Translations under genes and position numbers: made by a program
In this document: one piece after another, positions 1 to 9,292 of the stretch
Layout: every line of letters begins with the position of its first letter
Position numbering within the stretch: the first letter of the stretch is position 1
NCBI GenBank assembly: GCA_036563805.1
Contig: DATCLS010000053.1
Location: forward strand, 70,230-134,229
Reading direction: 5' to 3'
DNA: 64,000 bases
DNA from: DATCLS01 sp036563805
GTDB lineage: Bacteria > Actinomycetota > Acidimicrobiia > Acidimicrobiales > VFJN01
Notes under the pieces: generated by a model
Databases searched by the model: none
What the model was told of the DNA's origin: nothing
What the model saw: the letters and a program-made list of their open reading frames with translations, nothing else

Positions 1-803
1 CCGAGCGCCAGCTCGAAAAGACGATCCACGAGCTGGCCCCGCTGGAGCCCTCGTTCGTGTCGGTGACCTACGGGGCGGGCGGCTCGACCCGCGAGCGCAC
101 CCGCGACATCGTCGTGCAGGTCAACCGCGAGCAGCCGTTCCCGGCGATGGCGCACCTGACCTGCGTCGGCCACACCCGCGACGACATCGTCCGGCTGCTC
201 GACGAGTACGCCGAGGCCGGCGTGCGCAACATCCTCGCCCTGGCCGGCGACCCGCCGGCCGACGGCAGCGACCCCGGCGGCGACTTCCGCTACGCCATCG
301 AGCTGGTCGAACTGGTGCGCGAGCACCCGGGCGGGTTCTCGGTCGGCGTGGCCGCCCATCCCGAGCTGCACCCGCGGTCCCGCGACCGCGACGACGACCG
401 CCGGCACCTGGCCCGCAAGCTCGAAGTGGCCGACTTCGGCATCACCCAGTTCTTCTTCGACGTCGCCGACTACGTGCGCATGGTCGAGGAGCTCGCCGAG
501 CGGGGCTGCACCGCGCCCGTCCTGCCCGGCGTCATGCCGCCCGGCGTCACCGGGCTGCCCGCGCTGATGCGCATGGCCACGATGAACGGCTCGGCCGTCC
601 CGCCCGATCTCGTGGCCCGGCTGGAGGCCGCTGCCGACGACCCTGCCGCCCGGCTCGACATCGCGGTCGAGGTGGCCACCGACCTGTGCCGCCGGCTGCT
701 CGACGCCGGGGCGCCGGGCCTCCACCTGTACGCGCTGAACCGCTCGGCGGCCGTGCTGCGGATCGTCCGGAACCTCGGCGGTCACCCCGGCCACCGCGGC
801 TGA
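1..803 (+). CDS. metF: 5,10-methylenetetrahydrofolate reductase, 5'-truncated by the window edge
   Basis: Reduces 5,10-methylene-THF to 5-methyl-THF with FAD in the cytoplasm, supplying methyl groups for methionine synthesis. The reading frame is open from base 3, so the true start lies upstream of the window. An internal ATG at 57 falls inside the conserved strand that leads into YGAGGS and is not a start. Family landmarks in order are SVTYGAGGSTRERT, LALAGDPP and ITQFFFD, the last a hallmark of the FAD/folate TIM barrel. About 267 residues are visible, so only a short N-terminal segment is missing. The TGA is at 801-803. The next gene begins 127 bases downstream and is unrelated (glycogen metabolism). 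Confidence 0.93.
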   Translation, partial: ERQLEKTIHELAPLEPSFVSVTYGAGGSTRERTRDIVVQVNREQPFPAMAHLTCVGHTRDDIVRLLDEYAEAGVRNILALAGDPPADGSDPGGDFRYAIELVELVREHPGGFSVGVAAHPELHPRSRDRDDDRRHLARKLEVADFGITQFFFDVADYVRMVEELAERGCTAPVLPGVMPPGVTGLPALMRMATMNGSAVPPDLVARLEAAADDPAARLDIAVEVATDLCRRLLDAGAPGLHLYALNRSAAVLRIVRNLGGHPGHRG

Positions 804-930
804 CGGGCCGGCGACTCCTAGGCACGACACCCGGGTGCACCGGGCCCCTTGATCGGGGCCGTCGCGAACGCCTCTAGCATCGCAGGACGGCCGGCGGGCG
901 CCACGGGCCGGCACGATCCAGGGAGTGCAC

Positions 931-3039
931 GTGACCGACATCGAGACGTGGCCCGGGCGGCCGTACCCGCTCGGCGCCACCTACGACGGGACGGGGACCA
1001 ACTTCTCGTTGTTCTCCGAGGTCGCGGAGCGGGTCGAGTTGTGCCTCTTCGACGACGAGGGCAACGAGCAACGGGTGCCGATGGTCGAGGTGGACGGCTT
1101 CTGCTGGCACGTCTACCTACCCCGCGTCGGCATCGGGCAGCGCTACGGGTTCCGGGTCCACGGGCCGTGGGACCCCGCCCGCGGCCACCGCTGCAACCCC
1201 AACAAGCTGCTGCTCGACCCCTACGCCAAGGCGGTCGAGGGGTCCGTCGACTGGCACCAGGCCTGCTTCCCCTACAACTTCGGCGACCCGATGAGCCGCA
1301 ACGACGAGGATTCCGGGCCGCACGTGCCCAAGGCCGTCGTCGTCAGCCCGTTCTTCGACTGGGGCGCCGATCGCCCGCCGGACGTACCGCTGCACGAGTC
1401 GGTCATCTACGAGATGCACGTCAAGGGGTTCACGGCCACGCACCCCGACATCCCCGAGCTGCTGCGGGGCACGTACGCCGGCCTGGCCCACCCCGCGGCC
1501 ATCGAGCATCTGCTCAAGCTGGGCGTCACCGCGGTCGAGCTGCAGCCGGTCCACCAGTTCGTCCACGACGCCCACCTGGTCGAGCGAGGGCTGCGCAACT
1601 ACTGGGGCTACAACTCGATCGGGTTCTTCGCCCCCCACAACGAGTACTCGTCGGCGGGCGACGACGGCTCGCAGGTCGCCGAGTTCAAGGGCATGGTGCG
1701 GGCCCTGCACGAGGCCGGCATCGAGGTGATCCTCGACGTCGTCTACAACCACACGGCCGAGGGCAACCACCTGGGCCCGATCCTGTCGTTCAAGGGCATC
1801 GACAACGCCGCCTACTACCGGCTCGTGCCCGACGACCTGACCTACTACTACGACACGACCGGCACCGGGAACAGCCTGAACATGGCCCACCCGCACGCGC
1901 TGCAGCTGATCATGGACAGCCTGCGCTACTGGGTGACCGAGATGCACGTGGACGGCTTCCGATTCGACCTGGCCGCTACGCTGGCCCGGCAGTTCCACGA
2001 GGTCGACAAGCTGTCGGCGTTCTTCGACCTGGTCCAGCAGGACCCGGTCGTCGGCCAGGTCAAGCTCATCGCCGAGCCGTGGGACCTGGGCGAGGGCGGC
2101 TACCAGGTGGGCAACTTCCCGCCCCAGTGGTCGGAGTGGAACGGGCGGTTCCGCGACACGGTCCGCGACTTCTGGCGGGGCGAGCCAGCCATCCTCGGCG
2201 AGGTGGCGACCCGGCTCACCGGCAGCTCCGACCTCTACCAGGCCGACTCCCGCCGCCCGTCGGCCAGCATCAACTTCGTCACCGCCCACGACGGGTTCAC
2301 GCTGCGCGACCTGGTCTCGTACAACGAGAAGCACAACGAGGCCAACGGCGAGGACAACCAGGACGGCGAGAGCCACAACCGGTCGTGGAACTGCGGGGTC
2401 GAGGGCCCGACCGACGACCCCGACGTCCTCGAGCTGCGGGCCCGCCAGCAGCGCAACTTCCTGGCCACGCTGCTGTTGGCCCAGGGTGTCCCGATGCTGC
2501 TGTACGGCGACGAGGTCGGCCGCACCCAGCACGGCAACAACAACGTCTACTGCCAGGACAACCCGACGGCCTGGTTCGACTGGTCCTCGATCGACGAGGA
2601 GCTGCTCGAGTTCACGATCCGCCTGATCGCCCTGCGGGCCGAGCACCCGGTGTTCCGGCAGCGGCGCTGGTTCCAGGGCCGGCCGCTGCGGGGCACGGTC
2701 GACATCGCGTGGCTCAAGGCCGACGGCACCGAGATGACCGAGCAGGACTGGACGTCGGGCAACGCCACGTCGCTCGGCCTGTTCCTCAACGGCGACGCCA
2801 TCACCACGCCCGACGAGCGGGGCCAGCGGGTGGTCGACGACTCGTTCCTGCTGCTGCTCAACGCCTGGCACGAGCCGGTCGACTGGCGCATCGCCCCGGC
2901 CTGGGGCCAGTGGTGGGAGCGGGTGCTCGACACGGCGGCCGGCTTCCCCAAGGAGGGCGAGGAGGTCGTGACCCGAGGCCTCGTGCTCACCGACCGGTCC
3001 GTCGTCCTGTTGCGCCGCATCGACGACGAGGCGTCGTAG
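931..3039 (+). CDS. glgX: glycogen debranching enzyme GlgX/TreX type
   Basis: Cytoplasmic GH13 isoamylase-type enzyme that hydrolyses alpha-1,6 branches of glycogen and feeds linear maltodextrins to TreY. An N-terminal CBM48-like region (GTNFSLFSEVAERVELCLFD) precedes the TIM barrel. The catalytic triad is visible: Asp346 in GFRFD, Glu382 in IAEPWD and Asp454 in TAHDGF. It has 702 residues, normal for the family. GTG 931 is preferred over GTG 925 because GGGAG at 921-925 lies five bases before 931 but abuts 925. It is followed within 11 bases by treY, and the three genes form the glycogen-to-trehalose operon. Whether it also trims limit dextrins in glycogen breakdown cannot be told from sequence. 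Confidence 0.95.
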   Translation: MTDIETWPGRPYPLGATYDGTGTNFSLFSEVAERVELCLFDDEGNEQRVPMVEVDGFCWHVYLPRVGIGQRYGFRVHGPWDPARGHRCNPNKLLLDPYAKAVEGSVDWHQACFPYNFGDPMSRNDEDSGPHVPKAVVVSPFFDWGADRPPDVPLHESVIYEMHVKGFTATHPDIPELLRGTYAGLAHPAAIEHLLKLGVTAVELQPVHQFVHDAHLVERGLRNYWGYNSIGFFAPHNEYSSAGDDGSQVAEFKGMVRALHEAGIEVILDVVYNHTAEGNHLGPILSFKGIDNAAYYRLVPDDLTYYYDTTGTGNSLNMAHPHALQLIMDSLRYWVTEMHVDGFRFDLAATLARQFHEVDKLSAFFDLVQQDPVVGQVKLIAEPWDLGEGGYQVGNFPPQWSEWNGRFRDTVRDFWRGEPAILGEVATRLTGSSDLYQADSRRPSASINFVTAHDGFTLRDLVSYNEKHNEANGEDNQDGESHNRSWNCGVEGPTDDPDVLELRARQQRNFLATLLLAQGVPMLLYGDEVGRTQHGNNNVYCQDNPTAWFDWSSIDEELLEFTIRLIALRAEHPVFRQRRWFQGRPLRGTVDIAWLKADGTEMTEQDWTSGNATSLGLFLNGDAITTPDERGQRVVDDSFLLLLNAWHEPVDWRIAPAWGQWWERVLDTAAGFPKEGEEVVTRGLVLTDRSVVLLRRIDDEAS

Positions 3040-3049
3040 GTTTTCACCT

Positions 3050-5803
3050 CTGGCCGCTGCGCACCCTCTCGCCACCTACCGTCTCCAGCTCCATGCCGGC
3101 TTCGGCTTCGACGCCGCGGCCGGGGTCGCCGACTACCTGGCCCGGCTCGGGGTCTCGCACGCCTATCTGTCGCCGGTGCTCCAGGCGGCGCCGGGCTCGG
3201 CCCACGGCTACGACGTCGTCGACCACTCGCAGCCCTCGGCGCAGCTCGGCGGGTGGGAGGGCCACGCCCGGCTGGTGGCGGCCCTCGGCGAGGCCGGGCT
3301 GGGCCAGGTGCTCGACATCGTGCCCAACCACATGGCCATCGGCGGGCCCGAGAACCGCTGGTGGTGGGACGTCCTGGCCAACGGCCCGTCGTCGCCGTGG
3401 GCCTCGCACTTCGACATCACCTGGGACCCGCCCGAGGAGAAGCTGCGCAACACCGTGCTGCTGCCGATCCTCGGCGACCACTACGGCACCGTCCTCGACG
3501 CCGGCGACGTCCGCCTGGTCCACGAGCACGGCGAGTTCACGATCCGCTACTTCGACCACGTCCTCCCGGTGGCGCCGCCGTCGCTGAGCGGGCTGCTGGC
3601 CGAGGCGGCCGCCGAGGCCGACTCCGACGACCTGGCGTTCATCGCCACCGCGCTGCGCCGCCTCCCGGCCGCCACCCGGACCGACCCGGCCGGCGTGGCC
3701 GAACGCCACCGCGACACCCGGGTCCTCCGCCGCCAGCTCGAGCGCCTGCTGGACGAGCGGCCCGAGGTGGGGGCGGCCATCGCCGCCGCCGTCGACCGGG
3801 TCAACGCCGACGTCGACGCGCTCGACGCCCTGCTCGACGACCAGAACTACCGCATCGCCCACTGGCGCACCGCCGGGCGCGAGCTCGGCTACCGCCGGTT
3901 CTTCGACATCACCACGCTGGTCGGACTGCGGATGGAGGACGAGGAGGTGTTCGCCGACACCCACCGGCTCGTCCTGCGGTGGGTGGGCGACGGCGTCGTC
4001 GACGGGCTGCGGGTCGACCACCCGGACGGGCTGCGCGACCCCGAGGGCTACTTCGGGCGGCTGGCGGCGGCCGCCCCCGGGACCTGGGTGGTGGCCGAGA
4101 AGATCCTGGAGGCGGGGGAGGAGCTGCCGTCCGACTGGGCGGTGGCGGGTACGACCGGCTACGACCGGCTGGCCCTCATCAACGGCCTGTTCGTCCGGGC
4201 CGAGGGCGAGGGGCCGCTGACCGCCGCCTACGCCGAGCTGACCGGGTCGCCCACCGACTGGGAGGCCGTGCGCGACGACGCCAAGGCCTACGCGGTGCGG
4301 GAGATCCTGGCCGCGGACGTGACCCTGCTCACCGCCCTGCTGGTGGAGATCTGCGAGCAGCGTCGCCACCAGCGCGACCGCACCCGGCACGAGCTGCACG
4401 AGGCGCTGCGCGAGCTGCTCGCGGCCTTCCCCGTCTACCGGACCTACGTCCGGGCCGAGGCCGGCGTGGTCCGGCCCGACGACGCCGCCCGGGTGACCGA
4501 GGCCGTGCGGGTGGTGGGCGAGCGGCGCCCCGACATCGACCCCGCCCTGCTGGCCTTCCTGGCCGACCTGCTCCTCCTGCGGCTCCCCGACGCCGGGCCC
4601 CGCGAGCACGAGCTGGTCATGCGCTTCCAGCAGCTCACCGGCCCGGCCATGGCCAAGGGCGTCGAGGACACCGCCTTCTACCGCTACACCCGGCTGCTGT
4701 CGCTGGCCGAGGTGGGGGCCGACCCGGGGCGGTTCGGCGTCCCGGTCACCGAGTTCCACGCCGCCAACCGGCGGGTCCAGGAGCGGTGGCCGGCCACGAT
4801 GACCACGCTGTCGACCCACGACACCAAGCGCAGCGCCGACGTGCGGGCCCGCCTGCACCTGCTGTCGGAGGTGCCCTCGGCGTGGGCCGACGCCTGCGGG
4901 CGGTGGATGGCGGCTTCGGCGGAGCTGTGGCCGGGCTCGGGCGGCGGGGCTGCGGACGCGGGTCCCGACCGGCCGACCCAGCACCTGCTGTTCCAGACCC
5001 TGGTCGGCGCCTGGCCGCTGGAGGAGGACCGGGCCGTCGCCTACCTGGCCAAGGCGACGAAGGAGGCCAAGCTCCGGACGTCGTGGACCGCGCCCGACGC
5101 CGCCTTCGACGCCGCCCGGGACGCCTTCGTGCGGGCCGTGCTCGCCACCGAGTCGCTGGTGGCCGACGTCGCCGCCTTCGTCGATCGGCTCGTCGCCTAC
5201 GGGCGCCTCAACGCTCTGGCCCAGACGCTCGTCGCCCTGACCGTCCCCGGCGTCCCCGACATCTATCAGGGCGACGAGCTGTGGAACCTCAGCCTCGTCG
5301 ACCCCGACAACCGGCGGCCCGTCGACTTCGCCGTCCGGCGCCGGCTGCTGGACGAGCTGGGCGGCATCGGGCCCGACGAGGTCCTGGCCTGGGCGGACGA
5401 CGGCTTGCCCAAGCTGGCGGTCGTCCACGCCGCGCTGCAGCTGCGCCGGCGACGGCCGGCGGCGTTCGGGGCCGGCCCGGCGGGCGCCTACCGGCCGCTG
5501 GCGGTCGGCGGGCGGGCGGCCGACCACGCCGTCGCCTTCGCCCGGGGCGGCGACGGCGGCGAGGTGGCGGTCGTCGTCCCCCGGCTGGTGGCGACGCTGG
5601 TCGGCGGGCCGGACCCCGACCCGGCCGCACTGCCCGCCGGGCCCCACCCGGCCCGGGGTGCCTGGGGCGACACCGCAGTGGCGCTGCCGACCGGCGCCTG
5701 GCGGGACGTGCTCACGGGCGCCGCCTGGCCGGGCGGCGAGGTGGCGCTCGACCGCCTGCTCGACCGGTTCCCGGTGGCCCTGCTGGAGCGCGCCGATGGC
5801 TGA
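3050..5803 (+). CDS. treY: maltooligosyl trehalose synthase, apparent CTG start
   Basis: Isomerises the reducing-end alpha-1,4 bond of maltodextrin to alpha,alpha-1,1, giving maltooligosyl trehalose (GH13). The N-terminal family motif ATYRLQLHAGFGF is intact and begins about eight codons after CTG 3050. From the in-frame TGA at 2969-2971 to 3050 there is no ATG, GTG or TTG. The first conventional start, GTG 3176, would delete the first barrel strand. Catalytic residues by family alignment are Asp323 (GLRVDH), Glu350 (VAEKILE) and Asp591 (STHDTKR). The KGVEDTAFYRYTRLLSL segment is also typical. It is 917 residues, long but acceptable for the family because of a large helical insertion. It overlaps treZ by eight bases. 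An upstream single-base indel in the assembly is the alternative to a CTG start. Confidence 0.92.
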   Translation: MAAAHPLATYRLQLHAGFGFDAAAGVADYLARLGVSHAYLSPVLQAAPGSAHGYDVVDHSQPSAQLGGWEGHARLVAALGEAGLGQVLDIVPNHMAIGGPENRWWWDVLANGPSSPWASHFDITWDPPEEKLRNTVLLPILGDHYGTVLDAGDVRLVHEHGEFTIRYFDHVLPVAPPSLSGLLAEAAAEADSDDLAFIATALRRLPAATRTDPAGVAERHRDTRVLRRQLERLLDERPEVGAAIAAAVDRVNADVDALDALLDDQNYRIAHWRTAGRELGYRRFFDITTLVGLRMEDEEVFADTHRLVLRWVGDGVVDGLRVDHPDGLRDPEGYFGRLAAAAPGTWVVAEKILEAGEELPSDWAVAGTTGYDRLALINGLFVRAEGEGPLTAAYAELTGSPTDWEAVRDDAKAYAVREILAADVTLLTALLVEICEQRRHQRDRTRHELHEALRELLAAFPVYRTYVRAEAGVVRPDDAARVTEAVRVVGERRPDIDPALLAFLADLLLLRLPDAGPREHELVMRFQQLTGPAMAKGVEDTAFYRYTRLLSLAEVGADPGRFGVPVTEFHAANRRVQERWPATMTTLSTHDTKRSADVRARLHLLSEVPSAWADACGRWMAASAELWPGSGGGAADAGPDRPTQHLLFQTLVGAWPLEEDRAVAYLAKATKEAKLRTSWTAPDAAFDAARDAFVRAVLATESLVADVAAFVDRLVAYGRLNALAQTLVALTVPGVPDIYQGDELWNLSLVDPDNRRPVDFAVRRRLLDELGGIGPDEVLAWADDGLPKLAVVHAALQLRRRRPAAFGAGPAGAYRPLAVGGRAADHAVAFARGGDGGEVAVVVPRLVATLVGGPDPDPAALPAGPHPARGAWGDTAVALPTGAWRDVLTGAAWPGGEVALDRLLDRFPVALLERADG

Positions 5804-7724
5804 GGGCGTGCCCGAGCGGGAGGACGGGCCGGCCGCGGGGCGGGGCGCGGCGCCGGCGGACGCGGCGCGGTCGGAGGGGGCGCCGCCCGACGGGTGGCCC
5901 GTGTCCGTGTGGGCGCCCGAGGCCCTCTCGTCGGTCGAGGTCGTGCTGCCGGCCGGCGCCGGCGGGGCGGGCGAGGACCGGGTCCCGCTGACCCGGGGCG
6001 AGCGGGGCCACTGGTCCGGCGTCGTGCCGGGACTGGGCCCCGGCGGCGACTACGCCTTCTCGCTGGACGGCGGGCCGCCCCGGCCCGACCCCCGGTCGCG
6101 GTGGCAGCCGTTCGGGGTGGACGGCCCGTCGCGGGTGGTCGACCCCGGGGCCTTCCGCTGGACCGACGGCGACTGGCGCGGCTTCGACCTGGCCCGGGCC
6201 GTGCTCTACGAGCTGCACGTCGGCACGTTCTCGCCGGCCGGCACCTTCGACGGGGTCGCCGAGCGTCTCGACCACCTCGTCGACCTGGGCGTCGACGCCG
6301 TCGAGCTCATGCCGGTCGTGGAGTTCCCGGGCCGACGGGGCTGGGGCTACGACGGCGTGGACCTGTGGGCGCCGCACTCTGCCTACGGCGGCCCCGAGGG
6401 GCTGGCCCGGCTATTCGACGCCTGCCACCGCCGGGGCTTGGGCGTGATCCTCGACGTCGTCTACAACCACGTCGGCCCGGCCGGGAACCACCTCGACGCC
6501 TTCGGGCCCTACTTCCGGGGCGGGCACCGCACCAACTGGGGGCCGGGCGTGAACGTCGACGGCCCCGGCAGCGACGAGGTCCGGGCGTTCATCGTCGAGA
6601 ACGCCCTCATGTGGCTGCGGGACTACCACGTCGACGGGCTGCGGCTCGACGCCGTGCACGCCATCGTCGACATGTCCGCCGTCCACGTGCTCGAACAGCT
6701 GTCGACGGCCGTGCGGGGCCTGGCTGCCGAGCTGGGCCGGCCGCTGTGGTTGATCGCCGAGTCCGACCTCAACGCCCCCCGCTTCGTGCTCGGCCCCGAG
6801 TCCGGCGGCTACGGGCTCGACGCCGCCTGGGCCGACGAGTGGCACCACGCCCTGCACGCCGCGCTGACCGGCGAGCGCGACGGCTACTACGAGGACTTTG
6901 GCCCGCTGACCACGCTGGCCAAGGCGCTGCGCCAGGCCTGGGTGTACGACGGCGCCTGGTCGCCCCACCGGCAGCGGCGCCACGGCCGGTCGCCGGCCGG
7001 CCTCCACGGGGCGCAGTTCGTGGTGTGCGCCCAGAACCACGACCAGGTCGGCAACCGGGCGGTGGGGGAGCGGCTCGGCCACCTCGTGTCCCCCGGGCGC
7101 GTCATGGTCGCGGCCGCGCTGCTGCTGACCAGCCCGTTCGTGCCGCTGCTGTTCCAGGGCGAGGAGTGGGCGGCGTCCAGCCCGTTCCAGTACTTCACCG
7201 ACCACCCCGACCCCGAGCTGGGCCGGGCGGTGTCGGAGGGGCGGCGGCGCGAGTTCGCCGCCTTCGGCTGGGACGCCGCCGCCGTGCCCGACCCCCAGGA
7301 CCCGGCCACGTTCGAGCGGTCCCGGCTGCGGTGGGAGGAGCGCGACCGGCCCGGGCACGCCGAGGTGCTCGACTGGTACCGGCGGCTGATCGCCCTGCGG
7401 CGGGCCCGTCCCGAGCTGGGCACCGCCCCGGTCGGCTCGGCGGCGGTGCGGGTGGACGAGGAGGCCGGCTGGCTGGCGGTGCACCGGCCGGCCCCGGACC
7501 GGGGTGCGGTCTCCGGTGGCCCGCGGAGCGGGACGGCGGCGGACTCGGCCGGCGGGCCGGGGATCGCGGTGGCCGTCAACCTGGCGTCCGGCCCGCGGAC
7601 CGTCCCGGTCGCCGGCGAGGTCCTGCTGGCCTCGGCGCCGGTCGAGCCGGGCCCCAACGGGCTGGTCCTGCCCCCGGACGCGGTCGCCGTCGTCGAGGGC
7701 ACGCTGGCGGATCCGGCCCGGTAG
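5796..7724 (+). CDS. treZ: malto-oligosyltrehalose trehalohydrolase
   Basis: Cleaves trehalose from the end of the TreY product, completing the TreY-TreZ route of a compatible solute and carbon store. It starts at ATG 5796 inside the last codons of treY, an eight-base overlap that implies translational coupling. The N-terminus holds an Ala/Gly/Pro-rich stretch before the CBM48-like region (WPVSVWAPEALSSVEV). The barrel carries Asp285 (GLRLDAVHA), Glu322 (LIAESDLN) and Asp416 (QNHDQVGNR). LFQGEEWAASSPFQYFTDH is characteristic of TreZ and separates it from GlgB. It is 642 residues. A disordered segment near residues 566-590, rich in Gly, Ser and Arg, interrupts the C-terminal beta domain. Confidence 0.95.
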   Translation: MAEGVPEREDGPAAGRGAAPADAARSEGAPPDGWPVSVWAPEALSSVEVVLPAGAGGAGEDRVPLTRGERGHWSGVVPGLGPGGDYAFSLDGGPPRPDPRSRWQPFGVDGPSRVVDPGAFRWTDGDWRGFDLARAVLYELHVGTFSPAGTFDGVAERLDHLVDLGVDAVELMPVVEFPGRRGWGYDGVDLWAPHSAYGGPEGLARLFDACHRRGLGVILDVVYNHVGPAGNHLDAFGPYFRGGHRTNWGPGVNVDGPGSDEVRAFIVENALMWLRDYHVDGLRLDAVHAIVDMSAVHVLEQLSTAVRGLAAELGRPLWLIAESDLNAPRFVLGPESGGYGLDAAWADEWHHALHAALTGERDGYYEDFGPLTTLAKALRQAWVYDGAWSPHRQRRHGRSPAGLHGAQFVVCAQNHDQVGNRAVGERLGHLVSPGRVMVAAALLLTSPFVPLLFQGEEWAASSPFQYFTDHPDPELGRAVSEGRRREFAAFGWDAAAVPDPQDPATFERSRLRWEERDRPGHAEVLDWYRRLIALRRARPELGTAPVGSAAVRVDEEAGWLAVHRPAPDRGAVSGGPRSGTAADSAGGPGIAVAVNLASGPRTVPVAGEVLLASAPVEPGPNGLVLPPDAVAVVEGTLADPAR

Positions 7725-7774
7725 CGCCCGGGCGCTGGGATGCCCTCCGCTGTCACACCGCGCCCATAGAGTGC

Positions 7775-9292
7775 ATGGCCATGGCGAAGGCGACCCCGGC
7801 GATGAACGGACGGCCCCGCCGTCCGACCGCGACGTCGAACTTCGGGGTGTCGAAGCGCGAGAACCACGACGCCTCCGCCTTCTACCGGCGGTTCGTGCCG
7901 CCGGCCATCGACGACGACGACCGGGTGCTGCCGCCCTTCGCCATCGACGACCCGGTCCGCAACCGCGACGCCCGCCACATGGACGATCTGCCCGACGGCT
8001 CGGTCGCCCTGGTCGTCACCTCGCCGCCCTACTTCGCCGGCAAGCAGTACGAGGAGGAGCTGCGCGACGGCGTGCCCCGCTCCTACGGCGAGTACCTCCA
8101 GCTGCTCACCGACGTGTTCGCCGAGTGCAAGCGCAAGCTCGAGCCGGGCGGGCGCATCGCCGTCAACGTCGCCAACCTGGGCCGCAAGCCCTACCGGTCC
8201 CTGGCTGCCGACGTCATCGCCATCCTGCAGGACGAGCTCGGCTTGCTGCTGCGGGGCGAGGTCGTGTGGCAGAAGGGCGAGGGGGCCACGGGCTCGTGCG
8301 CTTGGGGCTCGTTCCGCAGCGCCGCCAACCCGACGCTGCGCGACCTGACCGAGCGGGTCGTGATCGCCAGCAAGGGCCGGTTCGACCGGGCCCGGTCGGT
8401 CCGTGAGCGCCGGGCGCAGGGCCTCCCCCACCGCAGCACGGTCACGGCCGACGAGTTCATGGCGGCCACGCTCGACGTGTGGCAGATCCCGCCCGAGAGC
8501 GCCAAGCGGGTCGACCACCCGGCCCCGTTCCCGGTCGAGTTGCCCGAGCGGCTGATCCTGCTCAACACGTTCGAGGACGACCTGGTGCTCGACCCGTTCC
8601 TGGGCTCGGGCTCGACGCTGGTGGCGGCCGCCCGCCACGGCCGGCGCTACGTCGGCTACGACCTCGACCCCGGCTACTGCGCCATCGCCGAGCGGCGGCT
8701 CGCCGCCGAGCTCGCCCGCCTGGGCGCGTCCGACCCGGCGCGCCGCAACGGCAGCGGGCCGACCGGCCGCGACGACGAGGTCCGGCGGCGGGCGGCCGAG
8801 GAGGGCAAGGCGGTCCAGGCGCTGGCCGAGCGCGTGCTCGCCGACGCCGGGTTCCGGCCCGTGGCGGCCAAGCGGCGCCTGCGGGGGCTGGGCCTCGACG
8901 TCAGCCTGGTGATGGACGACGCCGAGGGTCGGCCGTGGATGTTCGAGCTGACCGGCGGCTACACGGTCACGCAGCCCGGGCTGCGGCGCACCGAGACCGT
9001 GCTGCGGGCGCTCGGCAAGGCCCACGTCATCGCCGGCGGCCGCGACCGGCTGGGCGAGCTGCGGTCAGCCCCGCTCGTGCTGCTCACCTCCCACCTGCCC
9101 CGGCCCGGCAGCGACAGCGACCGCATGCTCCGGGCCGCCGGGCCGTCCGCCTTCTTCGACGCCATCGAGATCCTCGACGACGAGGGGTTCGCCCGGCTCC
9201 GGGCCTACGCGGCCGGGCGGCGTGACGCGCCGCTCCCGGGCTTCTGGACCGACGACCAGTGCCCGACCACCGCACGACCGTCACCGAGCTGA
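7775..9292 (+). CDS. DNA (N4-cytosine or N6-adenine) methyltransferase with C-terminal extension
   Basis: Site-specific DNA methyltransferase of the N6_N4_Mtase fold. The catalytic motif IV TSPPY lies at residues 82-86 and the AdoMet-binding motif DPFLGSGST at 273-281, giving the beta-class order (IV before I). TSPPY favours N4-cytosine as target but does not exclude N6-adenine. The catalytic domain ends near residue 310, after VGYDLDPGYCAIAERRL. A further 195 residues follow that I do not recognise; they contain a strand-like segment ending in PWMFELTGGYT. ATG 7775 and ATG 7781 are both possible starts and neither has a clear ribosome site. The stop lies 34 bases inside the next gene, so the pair is almost certainly co-translated. 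This supports a restriction-modification or related defence unit. Confidence 0.85.
   Translation: MAMAKATPAMNGRPRRPTATSNFGVSKRENHDASAFYRRFVPPAIDDDDRVLPPFAIDDPVRNRDARHMDDLPDGSVALVVTSPPYFAGKQYEEELRDGVPRSYGEYLQLLTDVFAECKRKLEPGGRIAVNVANLGRKPYRSLAADVIAILQDELGLLLRGEVVWQKGEGATGSCAWGSFRSAANPTLRDLTERVVIASKGRFDRARSVRERRAQGLPHRSTVTADEFMAATLDVWQIPPESAKRVDHPAPFPVELPERLILLNTFEDDLVLDPFLGSGSTLVAAARHGRRYVGYDLDPGYCAIAERRLAAELARLGASDPARRNGSGPTGRDDEVRRRAAEEGKAVQALAERVLADAGFRPVAAKRRLRGLGLDVSLVMDDAEGRPWMFELTGGYTVTQPGLRRTETVLRALGKAHVIAGGRDRLGELRSAPLVLLTSHLPRPGSDSDRMLRAAGPSAFFDAIEILDDEGFARLRAYAAGRRDAPLPGFWTDDQCPTTARPSPS

Noticed and set aside
1117..3075. Long antisense open frame opposite glgX (and similar ones opposite treY, idh, CoA-transferase and other genes)
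   Set aside because: Products are Arg/Gly/Pro- or Val/Gln/His-rich with no domains, typical shadows of high-GC codon bias.
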